NCBI GenBank assembly: GCA_932294295.1
Contig: OW028580.1
Span: 37,732,836-37,796,835 of the forward strand
DNA: 64,000 nucleotides
Direction of reading: 5' to 3'
From: Alitta virens
Lineage: Eukaryota > Annelida > Polychaeta > Phyllodocida > Nereididae
Part shown: positions 43,966 through 55,549 of the stretch, in pieces
How the letters are laid out: the number at the start of each line of letters is the position of its first letter
Numbering within the stretch: the first letter of the stretch is position 1
Position numbers and translations under genes: made by a program
Notes under the pieces: generated by a model
Told to the model about the DNA's origin: nothing
Database searches by the model: none
What the model saw: the letters and a program-made list of their open reading frames with translations, nothing else

Positions 43966-44041
43966 CAAATTCTAATTGGCAACCATCATCTTGTTAAGAC
44001 CAAAAAATCACCTTAATTAGCATGCTGATTGCACTCATCAC

Positions 44042-44053
44042 AAGATGGCGCTG
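44042..44053 (+). promoter_or_regulatory. CTCF-like core (weak)
   Basis: AAGATGGCGCTG matches the core of the CTCF consensus; lies 80 bp from a stronger match on the other strand. Confidence 0.25.
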
Positions 44054-44129
44054 CGTGGAGGTATGAAGCATGAATTACAGGGGGTGGGTTCATTTAACAT
44101 CGCTCTGGGGTACTCAAGACGAAATGAGA

Positions 44130-44147
44130 AGCGCCCTCTACTGCCTG
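44130..44147 (-). promoter_or_regulatory. CTCF-like site
   Basis: The minus strand reads CAGGCAGTAGAGGGCGCT, very close to the vertebrate and general bilaterian consensus CCASYAGRKGGCRS. No ChIP evidence can be seen from sequence. Confidence 0.4.
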
Positions 44148-44388
44148 AGGGGTCAGTCAACAGATTAGCAGTTCCTGGATGACTCAACACCACAAAAAAG
44201 TAAAATAATGGCAGCAAAAAAAGAGCCTGTGTAACAACAAAAACATTTGTTTTGATGCTAATTGTTTACACGGCGAAAGGCATATCTGTATGAAAAACTG
44301 CAACAAATAATTGGCTCTCTTAAAACTTGTGTGGAAGAAGTGATTGATACTGTAAAACGTTGCTGTAATTTGAACAAGTTGAGCACTG

Positions 44389-44445
44389 TAAAATTTACAG
44401 CAACTTGTTGCAATTGACAGAACTGGCAAGTTGCTGTAAATTTTA
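44389..44445. repeat. Perfect 19-bp inverted repeat
   Basis: TAAAATTTACAGCAACTTG (44389-44407) is exactly complementary to 44427-44445, with a 19-nt spacer. Related TTGCTGTAATTT and ACTTACAGCAAC words flank it on both sides (44361 and 44484), so it is probably the centre of a larger foldback MITE. Confidence 0.75.
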
Positions 44446-44567
44446 TTGTTACTGTAATTCATACAATAATTTAGCTATAAAACTTACAGCAACAACTTAT
44501 TGCATGCATATATATTTCATGCCACCTAAATGGACCTATTTTGGTAGATATATATATATAATAAATA

Positions 44568-44568
<1 letters not shown>

Positions 44569-44616
<48 letters not shown>
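44569..44616. repeat. (TA)n array
   Basis: About 22 TA dinucleotides, perfect except at the left edge. Confidence 0.95.
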
Positions 44617-44621
<5 letters not shown>

Positions 44622-45660
44622 CATCAGGCTATTTTAAGCTCATAAACATAACAGATTGATTAAATTAAATAATGGGCAACCGAAGTTACCTATGATCAGT
44701 CCAACCGCAACTTCCTATTAAAATTAAATGCTCTATAGCAAATGAGTAAAGTTTCTAATCTTCCACAAAAAATAATTAAAATAATAATACAGGTGTAATT
44801 GTTTTTACCATCTTTTCACCATTCTGTCATGGTCACCTATAAAAGTGGAATTCATAGGTAATGCTAAAACAAAAATGTTGCAGAGTTTGATGGCCAAGCA
44901 GAACATACAAAAAAATAAGAATTGGAATTTCATTGATTAGTACCCAGCAAAACAGAACTATGTTCATATATATAAGAAAAACTAGAGGGAAATTTGATGC
45001 AATTCTGAGGATATTTAGAGGATTGCAGTCTTGCTGCATTATGGAATCTATATCATGGCAGTGGCTTGTAATGGTTTATAAGTCTGTTTACCTATTTGAT
45101 AGCAGTCATCAATATTTTTGCATAGTCTTTGCTGATATTTTTTAAATATTCTATGATCCTGGTTAGTCGTTGTTTATTTTAAAACATTCCATAATATTCA
45201 CTTTTACAGTATTCTCATTCCCATGCTTTACAGGAGTTCTGTAAATTAATTAAATCTAAAGATAAATAATAAATTTAAATATATGTAGAGGTTGCATTAT
45301 CAGTTAGAAAGTTGAGACTCCGAATAGACTCTATGGCTGAAATCTCTGTCAGTTTTGTGCTGGTTATGCCAAGTACGCAAAATCATGACCAATAAAAATA
45401 ATTCACATAAATTTTGATTTCTGCTCTATCACCAATACCTAGGAATACGGTTTTTATCTCAAAGCAAAAAATGTACGATTTTCTCATTAGGTTTTTATGT
45501 TCTCCTCTGGTTTTCGTAATATATGTTGCAAAGATTTATATTAGTCTTTTTTAATGTTTATTTTTTTATCCCTGGAATCGTGTCCATTGCAGTGGCGGAT
45601 TTTGTGGAACACACCAGGAGGATTCATGAGTAAAATCATATTTAATTTACAAAATTAATG
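44617..45660. other. Unannotated AT-rich interval
   Basis: No supported gene. The 68-84-residue frames are AT-driven. Confidence 0.4.
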
Positions 45661-45667
45661 GCCCTCT

Positions 45668-45763
45668 CCCAGATAGCATTCCAAATCGAATCAACGTCAG
45701 CGCGATGTCGGTGACGTCAAAATGATGTTGTAACGCACTGGCCCGATTTGTAAGCTATCTGGG
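45668..45763. mobile_element. Palindromic MITE, copy 2 (96 bp)
   Basis: The left end CCCAGATAGCATTCCAAATC is followed by GCGCGATGTCGGTGACGTCA and the inverted end CCGATTTGTAAGCTATCTGG. It is the same family as 8656-8774 and 47232-47329. Its right arm has a short deletion (TTTGTAAGC for TTTGGAATGC). Confidence 0.7.
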
Positions 45764-46085
45764 CTGCTGTCTGTTTGTCCATGTCTGTCGTTTGTCTGTG
45801 TTTGTGAGAGACTGTCATTGTCCCTGGTGGCTGTCTTTCTATGGTATGTCGCCATGATCTCTCTCTCTGTCTGCCAAAATAATCTCCAGCTATCTGTCTC
45901 AATAGAGCTTATGTATTTTCCTGTTCCTATGTGTCTGTCTGTCTCTGCTCTTGCTGCACAGACTTTCATAGATTTATTTGCTTCACTTTTTAGCTGTTCT
46001 CTTTCTGGCTCTCTTTGTCTGTCTATGTATTCCTCCATCTTGTGGTTTTCGTCTGTTCCTCTGTCTTTTAAATTCTTCATCCACC
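45764..46085. repeat. TCTGT/TCTC-rich low-complexity tract
   Basis: Dispersed CTGTCTGT and CTCTCTCT words without a strict period, a decayed (TCTG)n array. The 112-132-residue frames here are composition-driven. Confidence 0.6.
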
Positions 46086-46174
46086 CCTCTTCCATGCACT
46101 CCTTGACTCCACCCTTGCTCTCTTACATCCATGGGAATGCAAAACCCCTAGCTTGACTTATTCCACACTGCTAC

Positions 46175-46285
46175 TGCAGGTGTATGTTGTTATAAATACA
46201 TAGGGCACATCAAGGATCCCTGTGGCACGCCTCGCGAATGCAAGATCCAGGAACACACCATGCTCTGTCTGTCACCTGCCCTGCC
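46175..46285 (-). pseudogene. Possible LINE RT scrap
   Basis: The minus strand reads CSWILHSRGVPQGSLMCPMYL less its last residue, followed by a stop. GVPQGS-x(2)-GP is the reverse transcriptase block before the YADD site. No YADD follows in readable frame, so this rests on one block. Confidence 0.35.
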
Positions 46286-47231
46286 CTTCAATGTACCAGG
46301 CCCATTTCATTTGATTTTACGAGCCATAAAAGTGATATACTGAAAGGAAAAAGAACGTCTGAGCTTTGCACCTTGCAAAAATGTGAATTTGAGCAACTCA
46401 TCTGGTATCCCTTTGCAACCGGGCTGTAAAAAGTGCACTGTGATGACTTGCAACAGGTTTTTCAAATGGCAGGAAAGAAAAAATGCACATTTTGCAAAAT
46501 AAAATATAAAAAAACCTCCTCAATTACAGACATTTTCGCACTTCAGGTGTGACAAAGAACTTTTTTTTTCCACTTTATGTATTCCTCTTGCAGCATTGAC
46601 AAGTCACGTTACTTTCTGATTACTTTCTGATTTTCGTAGATTGATTCAAACCCCTATATGTGTGTAATACAATTCTGACAATACAGTCGGGGCAAAAGTT
46701 TACGTAAACTTGAGCAATATGTCATTAATGAAATTGAAAAATCAAATAATAATAAGAGTAATTTATATAGTCATAAAAGTCAAGCCGAAGTCATAAAAAT
46801 AAAGCCATCCGAGTGAAAAAATTGGTTAAAATCTTTGATAACAATAAAGGAAAATGATTCGAGCTCATATTGAAATATAAAGAATTGGTAATTTTTTTGA
46901 CTCTTCAGAGCAAAAAGGGACTTTCTGAAATTTTTTGATTGAAATGAGCAATTTGTAACTGAAGGTTTGATTCATTAAATGCATGCTTAGTACATCCCGG
47001 ATGGAGTTGATTGTTGGTACGTGGCTACGATAGTTGGTCTTCTACAGATTTATATAAACAATTGCCATGAAAGACCTGCTTTCATAAACTTTTTTTGATT
47101 ACTGCACCTTTTTAACCTTGCACATCCACATTTCATCTGGAGCCACACTGAACATACAGCCAGTAAGAAACTTACTGCAACTGACTAATCAATGCAGAAT
47201 ATTTGCTGATTCTCAGTGCAAAAAGTTCTTA

Positions 47232-47329
47232 CCCAAATAGCATTCCAAATCATATCTACGTTGGTGCGATGTCGGCGATGTTAAAATGATGTAGAAGCGA
47301 TGCTGGCCCGATTTGGAATGCTATCTGCC
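47232..47329. mobile_element. Palindromic MITE, copy 3 (98 bp)
   Basis: CCCAAATAGCATTCCAAATC at the left, GTGCGATGTCGGCGATGTTA inside and CCGATTTGGAATGCTATCTG at the right. It lies inside the Tc1-like element, hence inserted later than it. Confidence 0.75.
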
Positions 47330-47337
47330 AGTGGGTA

Positions 47338-47540
47338 GTCTGTTTATGTACCTTTGAAAAAAGATGGCCAAATGTGCCACGTGCGTTTTCCATAAGAAGG
47401 ATAAATGCATGGAAAACGCATGGTTTTTAGCTAATTATGATAAGGAAAAAACCATGCGTTTTCCATCTGTTTATCCAAACGCATGGAACACGCAGGTAGC
47501 ACAATTGGCCATGTAGTTGATGATAAAAGGTACTTAAGGC
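47338..47540. repeat. Long imperfect hairpin, perfect 20-bp core
   Basis: ATGGAAAACGCATGGTTTTT (47409-47428) is exactly complementary to 47447-47466 across an 18-nt loop. Pairing resumes outside with GGATAAA/TTTATCC, TGGCCAAATGTGCC/GGTAGCACAATTGGCCA and GTACCTTT/AAAGGTAC, so the arms total about 75-80 bp each. The word GCGTTTTCCAT or its complement occurs four times. Confidence 0.8.
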
Positions 47541-47762
47541 AATTATTTTTTCTTTTGCAATTAATGTTATTTAATTAGCTACAGTCTTTCATGCAAAAAG
47601 GCACATCACAGATTTATGCACCAACCAATATATTCAATGGAAATGGTAGCAAGAAGATGTCTTTTGAATAAGTCAAACTGGAATATTTTACTTGACTTTT
47701 AATCCCAGTTATCTCTCTTAACTTACACTACCCAGATCTGATATTTACACAGTCAATGAATT

Positions 47763-47812
47763 ACCTTGTCTATGCGGAGGCAAGTAAAAGACCCCACCAA
47801 TTAGGTAAGTTT
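47763..47812 (+). mobile_element. SINE core scrap
   Basis: CTTGTCTATGCGGAGGCAAG followed by TAAAAGACCCCACCAATTAG is a 50-bp piece of the SINE family A/B core inside the Tc1-like element. Confidence 0.6.
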
Positions 47813-47924
47813 TTAAAAACACAATCATGCAATTCTTACTTTAAGGAGTATCTGAAAGAAAAGATGTGGAAATGAAAATGAATTTGCTCAAGTGTATGTG
47901 AACTTTTGGACTGGACTGTATACT

Positions 47925-48560
47925 TGGATTCAAGGTTGCGTGATCTAACTGATGAGGTAGTCTTAGCAGAAAGGTGGTCGTTTATAAAACATGATTCCAA
48001 ATTCCAATATATAACTTGGAAACTTTCTCCATAGCAACAGCTGAAACACACTTACAAAAACATATCAATATTGACAACACCCAAATATATGAACAACCGG
48101 AAGTCACATTGACTGTCACTTCCTGTTTTATGCATCATGTATTCGCACACTGCATTCTTTCACAATGCATACTTGGCAGCACCAGACAAATGCACAAAAA
48201 TGCAATCAGGTGCAATGGGCCTAGGTCTTTGATTACATTTTTCCATCGATATGGTTATTGTGTCGGAATCCTCAGATGCATATGTGCACTGTCTTTGATC
48301 TATGAAATAATTCTTTACACAGTTTGAATGCAGCATCAGAAGCAATTGATCCTCTGGGAACACAATGAATGTTTTCTGTAAGTCTGCCTTTGAAACATAA
48401 TAGGCATTCAGGGGAAATTGTCCCAGAAACAGTACAAATATTGTATTGCTTTGAGGCCATCTTAAAGTGTTGTGTAGAAACAAATGTATTTCTTAGTAGG
48501 TCTACATGTATTTATATTTGCCCCTTCCAAAGCCATATTGTATTTCTCTAGCTCTGTGGT
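47925..48560. other. Unannotated interval
   Basis: An AAGACC-family scrap (CTGATGAGGTAGTCTTAGC) at 47950. The opposing 100-residue frames at 48016-48483 overlap each other and show no known domain. Confidence 0.35.
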
Positions 48561-48561
48561 T

Positions 48562-49030
48562 TTGTCTATCTTTCTGTCTGTATGTTAAAATTGTTTTGTT
48601 TTGCATGTTGGCTCTTTGTTTGGTTGAGTGAGTTAATCCAGTCTATATCTGTATGCCTTTCTGTCTGTCATTGGAACTCTGGCTTTCCCACTGACATTCT
48701 GTCAGTCTGTATTTCGTCAGATTCTGCTCTATCTGTCACACAACCTGTCGGTCTGTCTCCTAGTCTAGCTTTGTCCTTTAGTCTGCCATTCTGTCTCGAC
48801 ACTGTATTCTGTCTCTGTGTCACACTCCTGACTGTCTGTCTATTTTTACTATCTTTGTACTTCTCTGTGTTTGTCTTTTCTATTGTTTTTGTCTGTCTTT
48901 CTGTCACACAACCTGTCTCTGTTTGTCCTTGGATGAAGTGGGGCGTTATCCAAGGCGTGTCACTGTTGCTCTACATTTTCTGTATCTATATCCTCTTTTT
49001 ATTTCTTTTCTGTCTGTCTGTGTATCTCTT
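48562..49030. repeat. TCTGTC-rich low-complexity tract
   Basis: CTGTCTGTC and CTCTGT words are frequent and the words CACACAACCTGTC recur near 48736 and 48903. This is a decayed tetramer array with some internal duplication. The 175-residue frame is composition-driven. Confidence 0.6.
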
Positions 49031-50477
49031 TGCCAGAAAACTTGTTCATCCCCTTGTCAAATCACCTGCAGACAGGGTAATGAAAATGAAGTGTTTTATT
49101 GGCACATGATGTGAAAAAAGAGGGGAAAAAGACTTCTCAATTGGCACTTATTGGACATAAAAGTTTCCTCTATGACTCAGCAGACGTTAGCTTTGCATGA
49201 TAAGTCCCCATATCAAGCTTATAGATAGTTTTAGTGCCAAAAAATATCTCTGTGACCTTGACCCAGAGTTACAAGACAGCAAGAGCCGTCATGTTAACAA
49301 TGGCCATTCATCAGAACGAGGCATAACAATGCCAGATGAAAGACAATAGGATCATGTGATCTCATTGTTATGAATTGTTGTGGGATACTGTGAGGTGGCA
49401 TTGAAAGCCAAGTGTCCTGCAGTTTGTTATAATTTGTTGGTGTTTTGAAACGATGGTATCCATCAAATATTAATAAAGAACAAGTATGCCTGTGAAGTTC
49501 ATTTTGATCTGTGCAACTGTAATAATGTCATGATAAAATGTAAAAGAATATGCGAAGATAAAATAAGACCAGATAAAATAACATTACATAGCATAGCATA
49601 ACATGATATAACATGACACATAATTCAACATTGAAAGCTATGTCATTTTCTATTAAAATTTTAATTCAAAGGAAAATATTACTTCCAATTCATGGTAGAT
49701 ATGTCGTGATTACACGTGATAAACCATCATTATATTACATAATATTACATAACACAACACAGCCGGAGGTTCGTTGACATGTAGTTTTTTCATTGGTATT
49801 TCAGGTGAACACGCATACAGGCAATTCCATCACTCAAGAGCAACATCTTCTTTTGGTCTACCCCAAAACCCAAGAGAGCAATGTTTGCACAGGGTTTAGA
49901 GGAGGCCATTGACCTTTATACAGATGGGTGTAGGGTAAATACTAACAACCCTTCACCTATTTTGACGTAATCGTCTAAATTGACAGCCAAATGTCTTCTA
50001 ATTTGTTTATCTTTGCCGAGGCCAACTGGAAAAGCTTAATGTTTTGGTGAAAGCCAACCTGCCATCTTTGTTTTAGCCACGTGGAGCAGCTCTGGAAACG
50101 AGGCTCTTTTACGAACAGTTCCGGAGATTGCCGAACTTGAGTCGATGTGCCTGCAGCTTGTATTATAAGCAAGTTCTGGGTAGTTTAGTCCTCAAAGGAC
50201 AGCATAGAACCTAGGGCTTATTTCAGCAGGAAATTGTTCTCATTTGTATAATATGTACAAGGCTTGCTAAAAGGGACTTTTGGCTATGTTAGGATCTATA
50301 GTATTCAGCCGAACTCAATGATAAAGCATATACGAACTGGCTCATAATGAGATGTTAAAAACTGTTTTGAAATCAGGGTTATCTTATCTTGGGATAATTT
50401 AATTGGAAATCAGAAATTATAGTACATACTGCATATTGTTTTATGTTCCGACCTGACATTTGTTAAATTCATTTGTT
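49031..50477. other. Unannotated interval
   Basis: About 1.4 kb without a supported gene. Short ATAGC-like words already appear near 49585 (CATAGCATAGCATAACATG), 900 bp before the large ATAGC array. Confidence 0.4.
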
Positions 50478-51692
50478 GCAACACAGCATAGCATAGCATA
50501 GTTAATGCAACATAGCATAGCATAGTTAATGCAACATAGCATAGCATAGCATAGTTTATGCAACACAGCATAGCATAGCATAGTTTATGCAACACAGCAT
50601 AGCATAGTTAATGCAACATAGCATAGCATAGCATAGCATAGCATAGCATAGCACAGCATAGCACAGCATAGCACAGTTAATGCAACATAGCATAGCATAG
50701 CATAGCACAGTTAATGCAACACAGCATAGCATAGCATAGTTAATGCAACACAGCATAGCATAGCATAGTTAATGCAACACAGCATAGCATAGTTAATGCA
50801 ACACAGCATAGCATAGCATAGTTAATGCAACATAGCATAGCATAGTTAATGCAACATAGCATAGCATAGCATAGTTAATGCAACATAGCATAGCATAGCA
50901 TAGTTTATGCAACACAGCATAGCATAGCATAGTTTATGCAACACAGCATAGCATAGCATAGTTAATGCAACACAGCATAGCATAGTTAATGCAACATAGC
51001 ATAGCATAGCATAGCATAGCACAGCATAGCACAGTTAATGCAACATAGCATAGCATAGCATAGCACAGTTAATGCAACACAGCATAGCATAGCATAGTTA
51101 ATGCAACACAGCATAGCATAGCATAGTTAATGCAACACAGCATAGCATAGTTAATGCAACATAGCATAGCATAGTTAATGCAACACAGCATAGCATAGCA
51201 TAGTTAATGCAATGCAGCATAGCATAGCATAGTTAATGCAACACAGCATAGCATAGTTAATGCAACATAGCATAGCATAGTTAATGCAACACAGCATAGC
51301 ATAGCATAGTTAATGCAACATAGCATAGCATAGCATAGTTAATGCAACATAGCATAGCATAGCATAGTTAATGCAACATAGCATAGCATAGTTAATGCAA
51401 CACAGCATAGCATAGCATAGTTAATGCAACGCCGCATAGCATAGTTAATGCAACACAGCATAGCATAGCATAGTTAATGCAACATAGCATAGCATAGCAT
51501 AGCATAGTTTATGCAACACAGCATAGCATAGCATAGTTTATGCAACACAGCATAGCATAGCATAGTTAATGCAACACAGCATAGCATAGTTAATGCAACA
51601 TAGCATAGCATAGCATAGCACAGTTAATGCAACATAGCATAGCATAGCATAGTTAATGCAAAATAGCATAGCATAGCATAGTTAATGCAACA
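50478..51692. repeat. ATAGC/TTAATGCAACA hierarchical minisatellite
   Basis: The tract is built from two modules: two to seven CATAG pentamers, then TTAATGCAACAYAG. Module pairs are 27, 32 or 37 bp long depending on pentamer count, and about 40 occur. The rarer module TTTATGCAACACAG appears in pairs near 50550, 50905 and 51508, and neighbouring module orders repeat around them, showing that larger blocks were duplicated. Single variants such as CAATGCAG (51212) and CAACGCCG (51430) tag individual units. Confidence 0.95.
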
Positions 51693-52245
51693 TATCGTTA
51701 TAGCATGACGGAATATGCTCCGTTCACTGATCACATTTTGTAGCAATTGCATTGAGTCAAACATTGCCATAAATGCATGAGTTTATTACAAATGAATTAT
51801 GGTTACCCTGACTATTGGTAACTAAAGTCACAGACAAACTAAATCACAAACATTTGGTATACCAAGAAACATGTAGATTACATGTACACGATAGAATACT
51901 AGTTGAAGTTATTACTCCAGTTTATATTATCTACCAAATTGGCAAAAATGCATAACAGGATTCTTACTGACTTAATCAGCTTAATAAAACTTTCTAAACT
52001 TCGAAACCCTACTATTTAGAAAGTTAGTATTAGCCAGCATTAGTTGTGTCGATGGTATCGGGTATTTTCCAGATAGTTTAGTTTCGTAATGGAACCTCAT
52101 GTTGTATTCAACCCTCGTAAACTGCCATTTAAACCTCACTACGTGAGATACCTACGATATATACCCTAGTCTGGGGCCTCTCCTCACAATTTACATCCTT
52201 GGGTATATATATCAAATTCAGAGAACTACCCTAGTAGTGTTTTTC
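51693..52245. other. Unannotated interval
   Basis: No supported feature. Confidence 0.4.
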
Positions 52246-52249
52246 TAAG

Positions 52250-52402
52250 AGTGTCTATGCTGAGGCAAATAAAAGACCACACCCATGGGGACATGATGGG
52301 TAAATGTGTAACATGGTGTGGAGCCCAAACATAATCGTCTCATCATAACATCTGCCTCTGGCACCTGGTGATGTAAGCTGACTAGGCTTCAGACAAAATT
52401 TC
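52250..52402 (+). mobile_element. SINE family B copy, 5'-truncated
   Basis: GTGTCTATGCTGAGGCAAAT, a core with a small insertion (CATGGGGACATGATGGGTAA), and the family B 3' half (CTCATCATAACATCTGCCTC). It is followed at 52466-52515 by an inverted scrap (CTTAGTCAGCTTATGCGACC). Confidence 0.75.
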
Positions 52403-52726
52403 TAACACAGAACTGCCAGGAGCTGGCAAGTGCCTTAACCCCTGTATCAATGAAGCTAATCTGACAGTCTTAAGCTTAGTCAGCTTATGCGACCAGCTGC
52501 CAGAGGCACACAAAAGTGCTATACTTTCCATAGTAATATCAGCAGTTTCTCTGGGCTTGACGTATATTTTCCTGTCAATATTATGGTACTCGTCACTTGT
52601 TCAGGATAGGTTACAGTATTTAAAAGAAGTTTTTGTGACCATTTAGGACTTATTAGCCCAGGTTTAGTAGCTAAGGCAAAATTATATTAAAAATATGAGC
52701 AAAAATACGTTCTATACATTCTAGAG

Positions 52727-52880
52727 CCACCAACAACACCACCACCATCACCAACAAAAACACCACCACCACTACCACCACCAACAATGCCACCACCACC
52801 AACAACACCACTACCACCACCACTACCACCACCACCACCACCACTACCACCACCAACAACAACACCAACAACAACAGCCA
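52727..52880. repeat. (CCA)n/(CAA)n triplet array
   Basis: CCA triplets with CAA and CTA interruptions. The poly-Val and poly-Gly minus frames are repeat translation. Confidence 0.95.
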
Positions 52881-54585
52881 ATGTTCTGCAACAACAGCAT
52901 CCTCAGCAGTGAGGCAACCTTATGGGTCAGTTCAGTGCATTGAGGCGAAGGGCTTTGGTGGCCCTGAAAGGCTGGATCAGAGGGCTGGAGATATGATAGA
53001 AAAGTGAACCCTAGTCTAGCTGTTTGTTTACATAAACCCAGACCACGTGTCCAGCTGGGAATTTGCCCCACATCTGGGTCATGCTGGTTCGATATCAGAC
53101 CAAGAATCCAGGACGATAGTTGCAGCACAGTTTAGCTTGTTTTGAAAGGGGTATACACTCTGATCCCCAAGTTTTGATGGATAATTGACTAATATTGATC
53201 TCCTGTGGAGGTTAACCAACTTAGAGATCCAAGCCTGACTTTGGGGTGAAGGACCCCCCCCCCCCTGCACCCAGTTCACAGAGGACACCGGGTGGTTTAT
53301 AGGCAACACACAAAAGTGTCCTCATCCCTCACTGCGCATGTGCAAAAGAATGACGTCATAACATAACTCCCATGGTGCTCTTCTGCTACATCAGCAATGA
53401 CCATGAGTCTACTCTCAGTATGACTGGGTCATGGAATATTGAAATATAGGAATATTGGACACTGGAGTTATAATACTATTGATGTATTTGTCATAAATTT
53501 CAAACTTTTGCAGACAACTCCTTTTACAGTAACACCAAAAAATTTTCAGACAATTGACTATTTCCCCCAAATATATACAATTACATAACTTTTAAACTGC
53601 AATGCCATAGGTTGCGAGAGTGATGTGTACATTTCAATTATATACGCTAAATCACTTCTATTAGTACATGTATACAACATAATGCATAGCCAAGAGAATA
53701 TGATTAACCTCCATAAAGATCACCTCACTATTAAGACTACCTCACTATTGAAGTCATTGAGTATTGAGCTCTCTCTTCTAAAGATAAGTTCTGGAATCAC
53801 CATTTTTGATCATTGATTTAAAATGTATTTTGACTTGAGAATGTTCTTAATATTAAGAATTTGAGGTGGCTTTAATCGTGATAAACTCCAAATGTTGATT
53901 CTAGGATTGTATGATAGTTCTAGGAAATATCATTTCTATGTGCTTTTCTCACTGGTGCAAGTACCATCCATTATTTTTCTCACTACATAAGTCCTTTAAA
54001 AATCTCAGCACTCAGCCAGCGCAAGGATTTAATGAGGTGTCAGGAAAGTAGGCCCTCCCTTTCCTGTTTCAGCAAGAGAGCAGAATGCTTCCGCGTGGAA
54101 AAGTAGTGCGCATGTAATAGTCCTTAATCACTGTGTTTATTGCCCTCTCTTGACATAAAACAAAGATTATGAGGTCATGCCAGGTTGTCTATGGCATATT
54201 GCACTGCTGTTGTTTATGATGATGTTTTATTGTTCGTTTTGTTGGCCAGTTGTCTTGTTTTATTGTCTTTTAATTGCATGTTCTATTATGAGCATGTACT
54301 TCTTTGTTCTTTGCACAAGGTTAATTGCCCGATTTGCAGGTATTTGATTATTTCTTACTAACATCTAATACTGTTGATAAAGTTGAATAACCTGTGATTT
54401 AAAAATTTACTATTCTATGCATGTCTAAAAGTTAGCCAAAGTCGCTGGAGAAATTACTGTATATAATGTGTGAAAGCTCAGCTTTTCTATGTGAAAGTCT
54501 AATCATATTTTAACGCAGAATCCCTATATTGAATTCATCAGTGGAGTTATTCAGGCATTTTTATATATTTTTTTATTTCAAATAT
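52881..54585. other. Unannotated interval
   Basis: A poly-C run at 53249-53262, a CRE palindrome at 53351, and AAGACCACCTCA-family scraps at 53710-53870 (AAGATCACCTCACTATTAAG). No supported gene. Confidence 0.4.
53351..53358. promoter_or_regulatory. CRE palindrome TGACGTCA
   Basis: Perfect eight-mer in GAATGACGTCATAAC. Motif match only. Confidence 0.25.
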
Positions 54586-54755
54586 ATTTTAAAAGGGTAG
54601 CCAGATCAGCCTAAGCTGTTTTACACCCGGCCCCTTTACATCAGTAAAAAAACAATAAAATAATAAAATCCATAGATACAATTAAAAACCATTAACAATA
54701 AATACACTAACATTAAATTACACAAACAATAAAATACACAACAATAAAATTCACT
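54585..54755 (-). mobile_element. Possible retroelement 3' UTR
   Basis: TTTAAAAGGGTAGCCAGATC and CTGTTTTACACCCGGCCCCT followed by an A-rich, AATAAA-containing tract. A structurally similar stretch follows the TTC tract at 62900-62960. No coding part is attached. Confidence 0.3.
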
Positions 54756-54764
54756 ATAACCAAG

Positions 54765-55125
54765 TTATAGCACCAAGGCATTAGCCAGTTATGACATTGG
54801 CTAGGTCCGCTGAGGTTCTGTCTTCAAATCCCAGCTTGGTCACTCTCCATGAGCTACATCCCAGCAGCTGCAGGGATGTCGTTCGGATGAGACATTAAAT
54901 TGGAGGTACCTTGTACTCAGTGTCTATGCTGAGACAAGCAAACAACCCCACGTCCCCAGCCAAGGGGTATATATGTAACATGGGGTGGACTTCAAGTCTA
55001 TCATCTCATCATTACATCTGCCTGCAGCTGGGTATATAAGCTAAGTTTCATACCAATGCCAATGTAACAATACATTTGTCAATACAATACAATACAATAC
55101 AATACAATGCAATACATTTTGGACC
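54765..55125 (+). mobile_element. SINE family B copy with head and ATACA tail
   Basis: It starts with a degraded tRNA-like head that has a B-box-like CTTCAAATCCC. TCGTTCGGATGAGACATTAA and the core GTGTCTATGCTGAGACAAGC follow, then a diverged family B 3' half (CTCATCATTACATCTGCCTG). It ends in a perfect (AATAC)n array at 55080-55110 in place of TATC. Confidence 0.75.
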
Positions 55126-55129
55126 ATCG

Positions 55130-55545
55130 TTCAGTGTACTCAATTGTAAGTTGGCCTCAGTAGAGATATGGTCTCAGGCCAGAATCTTGATATACAGCAA
55201 AACAACATCCTCTGTGTAGTATTTTTCTAGTGTAGTCACAAGCAAAGCTCATAGCAATTTACTGCTGCAAACAGCAGTAGTAAGCAGTCTCAGAGCACAA
55301 TAAAAAGCCAATATTTCATTGCGAGTGGGGAGCCTAGGATACTGAGCTTGGGAATAAGGTACATCTAGCAAGATTTAGCTCTCTGTGGTTTTATATGTCT
55401 CAGCAAATGATGCTGTTGAAAAGAACGTCAAATTAATTGTAATTGATGACAGAGATTGTCCAAGTCCTTAACGTTTGTGGCAAATAGAGGTAAGAAGAGG
55501 TTAATTATTGTGCCATTCAACAGAGTGTTGCAAACATTATTGAGA
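55130..55545. other. Unannotated interval
   Basis: No supported feature. Confidence 0.4.
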
Positions 55546-55549
55546 GTAC

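Larger units (their letters stand above)
46684..47918. mobile_element. Tc1-like element with nested insertions
   Basis: The left end CAGTCGGGGCAAAAGTTTAC and the inverted right end CAGTCCAGTCCAAAAGTTCA agree over about 35 bp (both continue ...AC-TACAC/AAACTTGAGCAA). TA flanks both sides (46682-46683 and 47919-47920). Ends of the form CAGT-x-AAAAGTTTAC-x-ACTTG are typical of Tc1-like transposons. The length of 1235 bp equals that of an autonomous Tc1 element, but I can read no transposase; the space contains a palindromic MITE (47232), a long hairpin (47338) and a SINE scrap (47763). Confidence 0.75.

Noticed and set aside
45697..46156. Opposing frames of 112 and 132 residues
   Set aside because: Composition-driven by decayed TCTG repeats and starting inside a MITE.
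50478..51692. Repeat/spacer look of the ATAGC tract
   Set aside because: Both modules are repetitive; there are no unique spacers.
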